NCBI RefSeq assembly: GCF_905220365.1
Contig: NC_061144.1
Location: 310,001 to 374,000, forward strand
DNA length: 64,000 bases
Reading direction: 5' to 3'
Origin: Vanessa cardui
Lineage: Eukaryota > Arthropoda > Insecta > Lepidoptera > Nymphalidae
The translations under genes and the position numbers were made by a program. Shown in pieces: positions 26,501 through 38,500 of this stretch. Within the stretch, counting starts at the first letter, position 1. Each line of letters begins with the position of its first letter. The notes under the pieces are model-generated. The model was given only the letters and a program-made list of their open reading frames with translations. It ran no database searches and had not been told where the DNA came from.

Positions 26501-29500
26501 AAGGCGAGTGTGGACCGCTTGGAGCAGCTCTTCAAACAAACCGTAGGCGATCAGAAAGAGATCACAAGGGAACAGTTCCAGAAGATTGTCGTTTCAAAAA
26601 ATGTAAGTTGTAAATAAACAATTCGTAAAATGTTAAACATGCATATGAACAAAGTGGGAGTATTCATTATGATTATCATGTAAACTTATTATTTTGTTTG
26701 ATATCATTACAATACTTTATATGTAGATACAAATATGGCATGTATTTATTATAGATTATAAAATTATAGAAAAATACTTTTCAAAGAAAAACATAAATTC
26801 TTTAAAATTATAAAATTTAAGACAATTTTCAATTATATCAACCGACCGAGTGTTCACCTCTGCCCATATACGCTAGCACTAAAAAAAATTATAAAGATGT
26901 TATGACTGTGTCTTTTGCATCAGTTATTAATTAGACTGATTCACTCAATAATTTATTGCTCTTAAAACTTTATCTCCTTCTAGCCCTTCTTCACTGAGCG
27001 TGTTTTCCAAATCTTCGACGAAGACAACTCGGGGACCATCTCCCATCATGAGTTCATAGAAGCAGTTCACAGGTTCGGCAGGCAGACGCCGGAGGACAAG
27101 ATACGATTCCTGTTCAAAGTTTACGATTTAGATGGTAATATATAAAATATACCTAAATTACCTTTGGAATTAATTCAAAGCTGTTAAAATAATTGTAAAA
27201 TTAGATTATAGCTTCAATAATTTTTTTATAATTCCATTTTTTTATTTTAACAACTTCATTTAGTTGGGTTTAGTCATTTTTATTGAGAGATGTTGATCTT
27301 AGATTTGGTTAGAATTAATAGGCTATTTGACTGGTGACTTAACACATTTTATATTATTTAGTAGAAGTTAAGGAATCCAGTACAAGTTGTGTTTTTTTAT
27401 TTCTAGTACATATTTGCCGAAAAATATCATATTAAAAATTCTATATTTAAATAGCGCGCAAAAACGCTACTTGAAGAATATGGCGCCGCAATGGGTTCGG
27501 TGACGTCACTTTGCTGTATTTTAATCTGTGGTACATATAGTAGAAAAGCAAAGTTTACAAGCAAGTGACTTCATCATAAGCACGGCCAATCAGAAGCGTT
27601 TTGTGTCACGTGACAAACGTTTGAAAATTTGCATTTTAATTTATGGATTATTGAATAAATTAAGTATTATTTTCAACTTTTGTTAGTAAATAACCACTTT
27701 TAAACTCATAATATACACTGATTGCAATAATTCACAATTTATTTTTCGCTTTGTCAAATAGCCTATTATCTAATTGATTGCTTAAGTCTTGAAGAGGTTA
27801 GTTATTCTACCGCCAAACAACAGTACTCAGTACTGTTGTGTTCCGGTCTGAAGGGTGAGTGAGCCAGTGTAACTACAGGCACAAGGGACATAACATCTTA
27901 GTTCCCAAGTTTGTTGGCACATTGACGATGCAAGGAATAGTTAATAATTCTTACAGCGTTAATGTCTATGGGCGATGGTGACCACTTACCATTAGGTGGC
28001 CCATATGCTCGTCCGCCAACCTATACCATAAAAAAAGGTGTATTGGACTAAAAGCTAAAGCATAAAGGACGAAGATGTCCGTCAAGACTAATGACGTAAT
28101 CGCTGATGACGTCATGTGTGTCGCAGGCGACGGGCTGATCCAGCACCGTGAGCTCCAGCATGTGATGCGCGCCTGCATGCACGAGAACGGCATGCAGTTC
28201 TCGGAGCAGCAACTGCTCGAGCTGACGGGCGCCATGTGCGAGGACGCGCGCGCGCTCACGTACGAGGCGCTGCGCGACCTGCTGCGACGCCACGGCGGCT
28301 TGCTCGAGAACCTCTCCATCAGGTGCCTCCAGCTTATTCATTCATTCATTCATTCATTCATTCATTCATTCATTCATCCATCCATCCTTTCTTTCATTCA
28401 TTCATTCATTCATTCATTCATCCATTTATTTGCGGTTTCATGCTCACACATACAATTAAACTTTAGTTTACATGAAATAAACCCTGCTAGGGCGTAGCAA
28501 ATGTTAGAGAGACGGACGTTATATCACAATTTTATCTGTCAGATATTCCTCGAGGGTGTAATAGCATTTTTTTTTTAAGAATTTCTTTTAACATATTTGG
28601 GTAGCTTGGTTCATTTATATTTTGCTTCAATAGCCCTCGCCCGTTTAATCCATCCACCGACTTTTCATCCGCTTGGCTTTCCCGTATTGATGATGAATCT
28701 TGTGATATATTTGCTGCCTCACAGCATCTTCACTGTGTCAAGAACCATACACCACCGTAGTAGGGGCTGGAGAGGTGCCCATATAACTACCAGAGGGCAC
28801 CTCTGTTATGCTGCCTTCCCAATCCGGCTCGAAGGACCAATATGTTCGACACGCATCCAATAAAAGCCACCTACTACGGGATTACACTCAGTAAAACAAC
28901 TGTTTCAAGGTGAACTGACTTTATTCACAATTGAAAGAAAAAGCCTTATACAATTTTTTTATTTTCGAAATGTGTATCGATGTTGGCCCTATAGGCCTCT
29001 ACAGCGTCACCGGAGTATAGGCGAGCTGTATGCTCAGGCCTAGTGCTACATTGAGATATCCACGCAGGCCCGCATAGGCCCCGGGGTAACTGGTCGGGGC
29101 GATGGCCCCCTACAGTGGTGGCAACGCCGACTGCAACTACAGCCGGGTCACTGGGTGGATTGCAATCCATGGTGTTCGATCCGGGTGGGGTTCACGCCAC
29201 AGGGCGATCAAGCCTTGGCAATCGGCAACCTGTGGCGGATCCCACTGCGGTATGTCCATGTGATGGCTTCTCCCGTCGCGCAGCGAGGTCGAGTTCGTCG
29301 GTGGATCCCGGCGAACGCCCGTCAGCCGGCGACGACGAAGCGGTCATGGTCGAGTGAGGTCGCGTGGTAATCCTCTTGGGTCCGGTGGTCGCCGATGGTA
29401 TGGCGCAATACCCTGGAGATGCTGGGATCGCGCTCCGTCGGCCCTCGCGAACATACAAGAACTCAGGCGGCGAACGTGGTCATCTAGGCTCTCCACATGC

Positions 29501-32500
29501 AGATCTCTGGCTATCACTGCGTTTCTCACGTAGCGGGGCGCTCCGGTGATGGTGCGCAGCGCTAGCGACTGTTGGGCCCGCAAAGACTTGCGGCTTGTTT
29601 CGCTGGTCAGTGCGAACCACGCTGGGGCCGCGTAGGTGAGTCGCGTGCGGACGTACGCTTTATATAAGCACAGCTTCACACGGAGCGGCAGGTGAGACGC
29701 CAGAAGGGGGTGCAAGAGGGTTCTAGCCGCTCGCGTCTGCGTTACCACGTTCTTAACATGGTGACGCATTGAGAGCTTCTTGTCGATGGTCACGCCTAGA
29801 TACTTTGCAGACGGAGACCACTCGACCGATTCTCCCTGGAGCGACACCATTTGTCGCGGGGCTAGTGACCGCCCTATATGTAGCGCCTGGGTCTTTGCAA
29901 CGTTGACCTTAAGCCTCCAACGCTCCAGCCAGGGGGGAAGTGCATCTAGTGCTCGCTGCATTTTGGTCGCCGCGTGCGAGGCATTCAACGACGTGGTTAC
30001 AAATGCGGCGTCGTCAGCGTACAGTGCTAAGATGGCACCATCCGCAACTGGAATGTCATCCGTGTATCTGCTGTAGCAGATGGGTGACAAGCAGCTTCCC
30101 TGGGGCACTCCGGCTTGGATGGGACGTTCCGTAGACAGTACGTCTTCAACTGCCACTTGAAAGCGCCTGTCTTGGAGGAAGCTGGCCACAGTCTTAACTA
30201 CTCGACGGGGAGTAGCAGATGTGGACAGTTTGTATATGAGTCCGGAGTGCCAGACACGGTCGAACGCTTTCTCCATATCCAGGAATACTGCAACGGAGTG
30301 CTCTCGTTTGTTATAGGCCACAGCGAGATGGTGCAGAACCCTTGAGACTTGCAGCGTGGTGGAGTGTTCGGCTCGGAAACCGAACTGTTCGTCGCGTGGT
30401 TGGAGGTGGGGCGTGATGTGCAGTAGAAGTAGTTTCTCGAAGACTTTCGAAGTCGATGACAGCAGCGTGATGGGACGGTAGCTCCCGGGAAGCATTATGT
30501 TCTTCCCCTGCTTGGGAACCAGGATAACTCGACCGAGTTTCCACGATGATGGAAAGTGCCCGATGCGAAGGATGCTATTAAAAAGTCGCGTTAGAGTTGC
30601 TATTGTTCGCGGGGGTAAGTGCCGCAGGGCTTCATTGGTGACTCGATCGGGGCCAGGCGCTTTACGCAGTTTTGTTCGCCGAATCGTCCGTTGGATTTGT
30701 CCAGGAGAAAACACGACGGGGTCTTCGACTGGTGCTATCGATGACTCGAGGTATGCTTTTACGTGTCGCTCGATGGCTTCAACATGCTGTACATATGTGG
30801 TCGGGTTCGGTTTGAACTGCGTCTCCAGGAAATCTGCAAAAATCTCAGCTCGGTCCTCAGCACGGTAACGAGGGGTACCGTCACTGGCCATTAGGGGCCT
30901 AATCGGGGGTAGCTTCCTGGAGAGACGTCGGCAAAGGCGGTGGATACCGTTCCAGTCTTCGCCAGCTTGTTCGATGGTAATTTGCCAAGACTCGTTTGCA
31001 ACAGTTTCCAGTGCTTCCGAGATCCTGAGAGCCAGAGCATTGAGTAGCAACTTCATCGCTGGACATCGCTGGTTTTGCCAGTTCCTGCGTAGCTTCCTTT
31101 TCTCCTCTAACATCGCTCTGATGTAGGGGGGTAGCTGGGGTTGTCTACATGTGGTTGAAGCATCAACTCTGGATTCACGAAGCGCATCAGACATAGTCGC
31201 GCTGAGGTCTAAGGCAAGTCGGTCGACGTCCGTTGGCGACTCAACTCTGTAGGACGGCGAGTGCTTAGTCAGGTATTCGGCGAAGAGTCGCCAGTCCTGG
31301 CGATGTTTTGGAGAAGGTGGTCTTGCTGTCATCGGCGTGGTATTCAATGTTAAGAGGACTGTTTGGTGGTCGGAAATGAGGTGGTCATCCATTACATCGA
31401 TCGATGGTGCGGCGGGCAATCCGCGGGTGATCGCAATGTCGATGACGTCTGGCATGTGGGCTGCGCAGTACGGGTAGTGCGTCGGTACCTCTGGTCCTAA
31501 CACATAATAGCCGTGACGGTCTGCATCATCCAGGAGGCGTCTGCCATCCGGACTCACTGTGCTTGAATTCCACGCCGTGTGTTTCGCGTTGAAGTCTCCA
31601 GCAATTACCGTGGGCAGCGGCGAGTTCAACAGAGTGTGGACGTCAGCTACTGCGAGTCGGTTATTCGGAGGCTTGTAGAAGGCGAACACGCGGAAGGGCT
31701 GGCGATCGATGCATATCTCCACGCCCAGTGCGTACGACGACTGCAGTTGTTGTACTGGCAGGAGTTGGTGAATGATTTTTCGACGGACCAAGACTGCTAA
31801 ACCCCGATAAGCAGTTCCGGTCGGCGAGGCGTGGTCCTCCCGGTAGACGTAGTATCCGGAAACCTTCAACTTGTCTACTGGTCTAAGGTGAGTCTCGCTA
31901 ATCAGGCCGATGTCCACTCGACGCTGGGCAAGCAGAGTTTTAAAGAGCTGGGCTTTTTGTGATGAAAGCCCGTCGGCATTCCAGAATGCAATACGGAGCT
32001 CATCCATGACAGAGCTCCATTATGCATTTTAGGATCAGCGGAATCGGATCACGCTGCTCCTGGATGGCCACCAGAACCTGATTAAGGGTGCCGATGATAT
32101 TGGTCAGTCTTGGGCCCATAGGAGCCACCCGCTTCGCCTTCGTCCCCGTAACAGGGGCAGCGACCACGGTGCGCTTGGACGGTATGTTAGGCGACACTGA
32201 TGTTGCCGTCACTGTTTCTTTTGAGGTTGGGGGTGCTGGAGGAGGCACGGCCTCAGGCCGTGAATCTTGTCGAGTGCGCTTAGCGCGCTTACGACGGCGC
32301 TTTTGGCTCGGTTGCTGTTGTGGCTGGTTTGCTGCTGCCATGAGCGAACCCGGCGCGTTGACCTCTGCAGGAGTGGAGGCTGAGGGGACAGGGGCTGAGG
32401 GAGCGCGCGCAGCTGTGGTACGTACAACGGTTCCAACTCGGCGGTTCTTCGCTTCCTTATGGAATATTGGGCAGGAGGAGTTATTTGCCGTGTGCGCGCC

Positions 32501-35500
32501 GCCACAGTTGGCGCATGTCGGGGTTTCCTCCAAGGGGCGCTGACAGTCCCTGGCCGCATGGTTCTCTCCACAGCGCACACAGGCAATAGGTCTGTGGCAG
32601 TTATGTGATGAATGCCGGAACTGCTGACAGCGGTGGCATTGCGCGGGCCCCTTACGGCCACGCCATGCTTCGATGGTGATCCCGGGCATGCATAGAAGTT
32701 CATTCACTTCGTATATTCCCGGGATGAGGTCTGGTGTCCGTTGCAGTTGCGCAAACAGGAGGCAGCCTGGTCTGCCAGGTCGCGCAGGAATCGTCCGCAC
32801 ATACTCCGGGACATAACCAAGCTCTCGGAGCTCTGCCTCGACTAGTGCTGGCTCGGTGTTTGCCGGTAGGCCGCGGATTGCTACCTTGATGCTCCTCTCT
32901 GCCGGGAGCGAGTAGCAGAACCAGGAGATTCCGACTGTATTCTCCAGCTGGGTCAAGTACCGTTGGATTAACCGGAACTCCTGGTCCGACTTTGGGATAA
33001 ACCTGACGCCTTTCCCGAACGGGCGTCCGTTTGGTGTATGTCCGAGCAGCTTTTTTAGCTCCTGGAAGTGTGTTGGCCAATCTGGCAGTGCTTCCACTAT
33101 AAGCGGCGGATAGCGGCCAGATGTCTTCGGTGCGTTTGAGCCGGTCGAAGCAGCATAGGTGGCAGTGGTAGCCGCCGTGGTTGCGGTTTTTGTAGTCATG
33201 GCGGGTGTGTTCCTCGCCGGGTATGCCGCTGCAGCCGCGTATGTCAGTCCGGGTGTGGCGGAGTTCGTCTCCACTGGCCTAGTGCTACAAAAACACGGCG
33301 ACCCTTATATACCTTCCCGCGAACACAATGCTTGCGCGATTCAGATAAGAGCTGCCGTTGCTTACCGTCTATGACATATATGAAGATTCAGTTCACAACT
33401 TCGATAGCGCGATTCAGAATGAATCGTGACTTGTTTTAGTGACATACTATTTTATTGCATACATTTTATCTTATTTTATATTATATTTTATTTTAAACTC
33501 ATTTATTATTTTATGAATATACATAATATGTGAGGCTTTAACACGATACCTTCAAACGTTTTACTTGCTAGACTAAAGGGAGATATTAAATATGGTCATC
33601 TCTGTGGCGAAATATGACCTTATTTATGTCCTTTTAAGATTTAAACATGACTTATTACTTTGTAGTGTAACTAATGATTATCGAATTTTCTCGGACCGCA
33701 TCTTACGTATTTGGTCTAATTTCCAGTAATTTATTCATGGTTGGAAGTAATACAAAAAAAGTTTTATCATATCGCGTTCGTAACACTATTACGATTTCCT
33801 TATAATGTTGTCTTAAATTTTCGCGATTATTACACATTTAAATAAAACTAGTTATTACGGATTTTAATCGTTCGAGCACTTTACAGCGTTCGTGGTCTAC
33901 CCGTGACCACGAACGCTGTAAAGTGTTCGTCGGGATGTCCAAAATAATTAATATACGCGATTAAAATCCGTAATAACTAGTTTTATTTAAATGATTTCCT
34001 TATGTTACCTATACCTCCTTAACGCGTACATTTATCCACAGCATAGACCGCTGGCTGGTCCCAACGAATCCAAAACCCGAGCCGACGTCCCTCTACCAAA
34101 GATTTATGAAGATGATGCCGTACCAGCTCTCAATGCCGTACTTCAAAAATAACTACGTTTACGTCACATACTTGCTGCTATTCTTTCTCGTGAACCTCGG
34201 CCTCTTTATCGCGAGGATCGTTGAATACTGGGAGTCGAATGTCTTCGTCATGTTCGCGAGGGCTTGCGGTGAGTGATAATTGTAATGTGATAACTGAAGT
34301 TATCGGACGTGAGGAACTTTTTAAAATTCAATGATTGGGTGACTATTGGAATTCATAAAAGTAGGCAACGAATGTATGAGCTTTACAATGAAAGGACGTA
34401 CAATCATAGTGCCACTTTTGCCAATTATGTAAGTAACTATTCAAAATTATTTAAAAAAGTGTGCTTTTTGGCAAAATCTTTAACTATGAAAAATAAAATT
34501 AAGAATGCACATGACAAGATAAAAATGACCTGGAAAATTATTAATTGTGAAACTGGTAGAGTTGGCAGTTGCAACTCCGAATTGAGCCTGAATTATAATA
34601 GTTAAGTAGTAAATAGTCAAAAGGAAGTTGCTACAGTTTTTGAAAAATTTTTTGCTGACATACCAGTTTTCACGACTAAGTTACTTATTTCTTCTCCTGA
34701 TGTTGCCGAGTCATTGATGAAAAAAAATGTAAGAGCTTGCAAATCTAACTTTAATTTTACCCTTGTAAACCCCAACGACATAATACGCGCCTTTAAGTCG
34801 CTAGACATCAAGAAAACGGCTGATTTATGGGGTATTTCTCTAAAGGTGATAAATTCGATTATTGATGTGATTGCACCTTATCTTGCTTTAATATTTAATA
34901 GTTGTGTCCAACGTGGTATATTTCCTGACCTGATGAAACATAGTAAAGTTATTCCAATATTTAAATCTGGTAGTTCTTCAGACCCCAACAGCTATAGACC
35001 AATTTCAATTCTACCTACCCTGAGCAAATTATTTGAGAAAATAATTCTAAATCAATTATTAGAACACTTTAACAAACATAATCTGCTTCATAGTAAACAA
35101 TTTGGCTTCACGAAGGGTCGCTCGACTACAGACGCTGGTATCGAGCTTATTAAGAATATCTATGAAGCCTGGGAAGAGTCACGGGATGCCTTAGGGATTT
35201 TCTGTGACTTATCCAAAGCCTTTGATTGTGTTCAACATGAGACTCTGGTCAGGAAACTTTATCACTATGGAATTAGAGAAACTGCGCTCGACCTTCTGAC
35301 TTCCTATCTTAACAATAGAATTCAGAGGGTTGACGTTAAAGGAAAAAGGTCTCTTGGGGTCTCAGTTGGTATGGGGGTCCCTCGGGGATCAATTCTTGGA
35401 CCTTTTCTGTTTCTCACATATATAAATGACTTGCCCTTCCTTGTTGGGAACAAACATGATATCGTATTGTTTGCTGATGACACCTCCTTAGTTTTTTAAA

Positions 35501-38500
35501 ATTAATAGAAAACAGGTACAGTACGACGACGTAAACAATGCTATAGCTGATATAGTACATTGGTTTAGTGTAAATAATCTTAAACTAAATAATAATAAAA
35601 CTAAAATTGTGAAATTTAGTACACCAAATTCTGCAAGTGGTAGTGCCACACTGCATACCTCTCGGTTGCAGTCGAATGGGCCGGCACGCCCGGGGAAGTA
35701 CCACTCTCTCACTTAAAATCGGCGTGAAGTGGTAGCTACGCTACCGCGTTTCGTCCGGTAAGTGAGAGTTCCGGAGGCCCGATCCCTCTCCCCCCAAAAC
35801 ATGGTTGTGCAGAATTTGGTGACATTACCCCAGGAGGGTACCATCAGCGACTGCGATGGAGAATCCCTCTCTGGGCATCCATGCTCAGGACGTACACCGC
35901 CTGAGCAGGGATGCCCAGGCTGCCCTCCGAATTCTGGGGGGGGCAATTTTGCGCTCGCCACTGTTCGGGGCAAGCGGAGCAGGCATCATAAGGCAACCCC
36001 TACCACACTCGCTGTGGACTTCTGCAACATAAGGGGACTCAACTCCAACTTGAATGCCGTTCACTTTCACCTTGAGACGGCGAAGCCGGCCTTGCTCTTT
36101 CTTACCGAGACCCAGATATCTTCTCCTGCCGATACGTCTTTTCTCTCTTACCCCGGGTACAAATTGGAGCATACTTTTGTGCCACGAGCTGGGGTGTGCG
36201 TTTACGTCAGAGATGATATCTGCTCTCGACGCCTCGGCAGCCTTGAAGGGCAGGACCTATCAATTATCTGGCTGCGCGTAGACTGCGACGACCATCCGCG
36301 AATCTACGCGTGCCTTTATAGGTCCCATAGCGGTAATGCCGAAACCGACCGACTGGTTGAGCACGTCCAATTGGCTACAGATTCCGTGCTGCAGCAGACT
36401 CCATCCGCAGAGATCATTATTCTGGGCGATTTCAATGCTCATCATACAGAGTGGCTTGGATCACGCACCACTGATCATGCGGGTAGATCTGTTCTCGACT
36501 TCGCTTTGGCTTATGATTTGACACAACTGGTCACCTCGCCAACGCGAATACCGGACGTGGAGGATCATACACCTTCCCTGTTGGACCTTCTGCTGACTTC
36601 GCATCCGGACGGCTATAAGATTGTCGTCGATCCCCCTCTGGGCTCGTCGGACCACTGTCTCGTCCGGAGTACAGTGCCAGTTGCACGGTACTCACGACCT
36701 CGTTTCGCGGGCTGTCGTCGCGTGTGGCACTACAAGTCAGCAGATTGGGATGGGATGCGGTCCTTCTTTGCATCTTACCCATGGGGGCGAGTTTGTTTCT
36801 CGATGGATGATCCGAGCGTTGTTGCTGACTCTGTCGCCGATGTGGTGCTTCAGGGTATGGAACTTTTCATTCCATATTCTGCGGTGCCCATTGGTGGCAA
36901 GTCCCAGCCCTGGTTTGGTCGCCTCTGTAAGACGGCTTCACGCCGAAAATGGGAACGCTACCAAGACTGGGCTAACGCATCGGCGTCTCGTGATACAAAC
37001 ACCAGCACATTCAGAAAGGAATATAACTCTGCCTCCAGGTCCTTCAAAAACGTGATAGCTGAGGCGAAGTCGAAGTACATTGGCAGAATTGGCGAGAGAC
37101 TGGTGCGCTTCCCATCAGGAACACGTGCGTTCTGGTCTCTCGCTAAGGCTGTCCTAGGGAATTTCTGTCAGCCTTCTTTTCCGTCTTTGCACAGGGACGG
37201 TGAGTCATTGGCCCATACCGCGAAGGAGAAGGCCGATCTTTTAGGGTCTCTCTTCGCGTCGAACTCGACTCTGGATGACCAAGGAAAGTCACCTCCATCA
37301 ATCCCGCGATGTGATACGACGATGCCGGAGGTTAAATTTCGGCAAAGTGCAGTTCGGAAAGCACTTCTTTCCTTGGACATTCACAAGTCGAGTGGACCCG
37401 ATGGCATCCCTCCAATCGTGCTACGGACATGTGCTCCCGAGTTGGCACCGGTCTTAACGCGTCTTTTCCGGCAATCCTACGCATTAGGCGTCGTCCCGAA
37501 CTCCTGGAAGACTGCTTTGGTGCATCCGATCCCTAAAAAAGGCAACCGCTCAGATCCGTCCAATTATAGGCCTATAGCCATCACCTCCTTGCTCTCCAAG
37601 ATAATGGAGTCCCTTATTAACTGCCAGCTCCTGCGGTACCTAGAGGAGAATCAGCTGATTAGTGACCGCCAGTACGGTTTCCGTCGGGGTCGCTCAGCCG
37701 GTGATCTTCTAGTTTACCTTACTCACAGGTGGGCTGAAGCAGTTGAGAGCAAGGGGGAGGCATTAGCAGCCAGCTTGGACATAGCGAAGGCCTTCGATCG
37801 CGTATGGCACAAAGCGCTTCTTTCGAAGCTTCCTTCTTATGGGCTTCCCGGGAAATTATGCAATTGGATTACCAGCTTTTTGGCAGATCGGAGCATCAAG
37901 GTCGTTGTCGACGGTGCATGCTCTGACTTAAAATTCGTCAATGCTGGTGTTCCACAAGGCTGCGTCCTATCACCCACTCTGTTTCTTCTGCATATCAATG
38001 ATTTGTTGCAAATCGGGAACATTCATTGCTATGCAGACGACAGTACCGTTGACACCTTATACACCGGCCGCGCTAATATTTCTCGGGAAAACGTCGAAGA
38101 AAACCGGAACAAACTTGTGTCTGAAATCGAGTCTTCGTTAAACGAAGTCTCGAACTGGGGCCGGCTAAATTTAGTCCATTTCAACCCCAAAAAGACGCAA
38201 GTTTGCGCGTTAACCGCTAAAAAAACACCATTTGTCGTATCTCCACGATTTGAGAACATCCCGATAGCCGCTACAGGTAGTATCGGAATACTTGGCGTTG
38301 ATATTTCGAGCCTCGTTCAGTTCCGCGGTCAATTGGAAGGCAAATCCAAATTGGCTTCAAAGAAGCTCGGTGTGCTCAGCAAGGCGAGACAGTATTTCAC
38401 GTCGGCCCATCGCCTAAAACTTTACAAGGCGCAAATTCGGCCTCACATGGAGTACTGCTCTCACCTCTGGGCGGGTGCTCCCCAGTACCAGCTCCTTCCA

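Larger units (their letters stand above)
28567..33410 (-). mobile_element. Jockey-clade LINE, antisense in Nox intron F-G
   Basis: Two overlapping ORFs on the minus strand, a leader containing TATATAA (complement near 33301-33311), and a long 3' UTR. The 3' end is tentatively the T run at 28567-28577 (an A tail on the minus strand); AATAAA on the minus strand near 28910 is another possible end. The target-site duplication was not found, so both boundaries are approximate. Confidence 0.85.

Noticed and set aside
28075..28497. 140-codon frame running through Nox exon F into (Ser-Phe-Ile-His)n
   Set aside because: It is exon F plus intron read-through; the start lies in the upstream intron and the repeat part is a microsatellite. 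Kept only as an intron-retention note.
34309..35499. Possible extra Nox exon right after exon G
   Set aside because: The sequence is LINE reverse transcriptase with a stop and a frameshift, so it is intronic transposon DNA.
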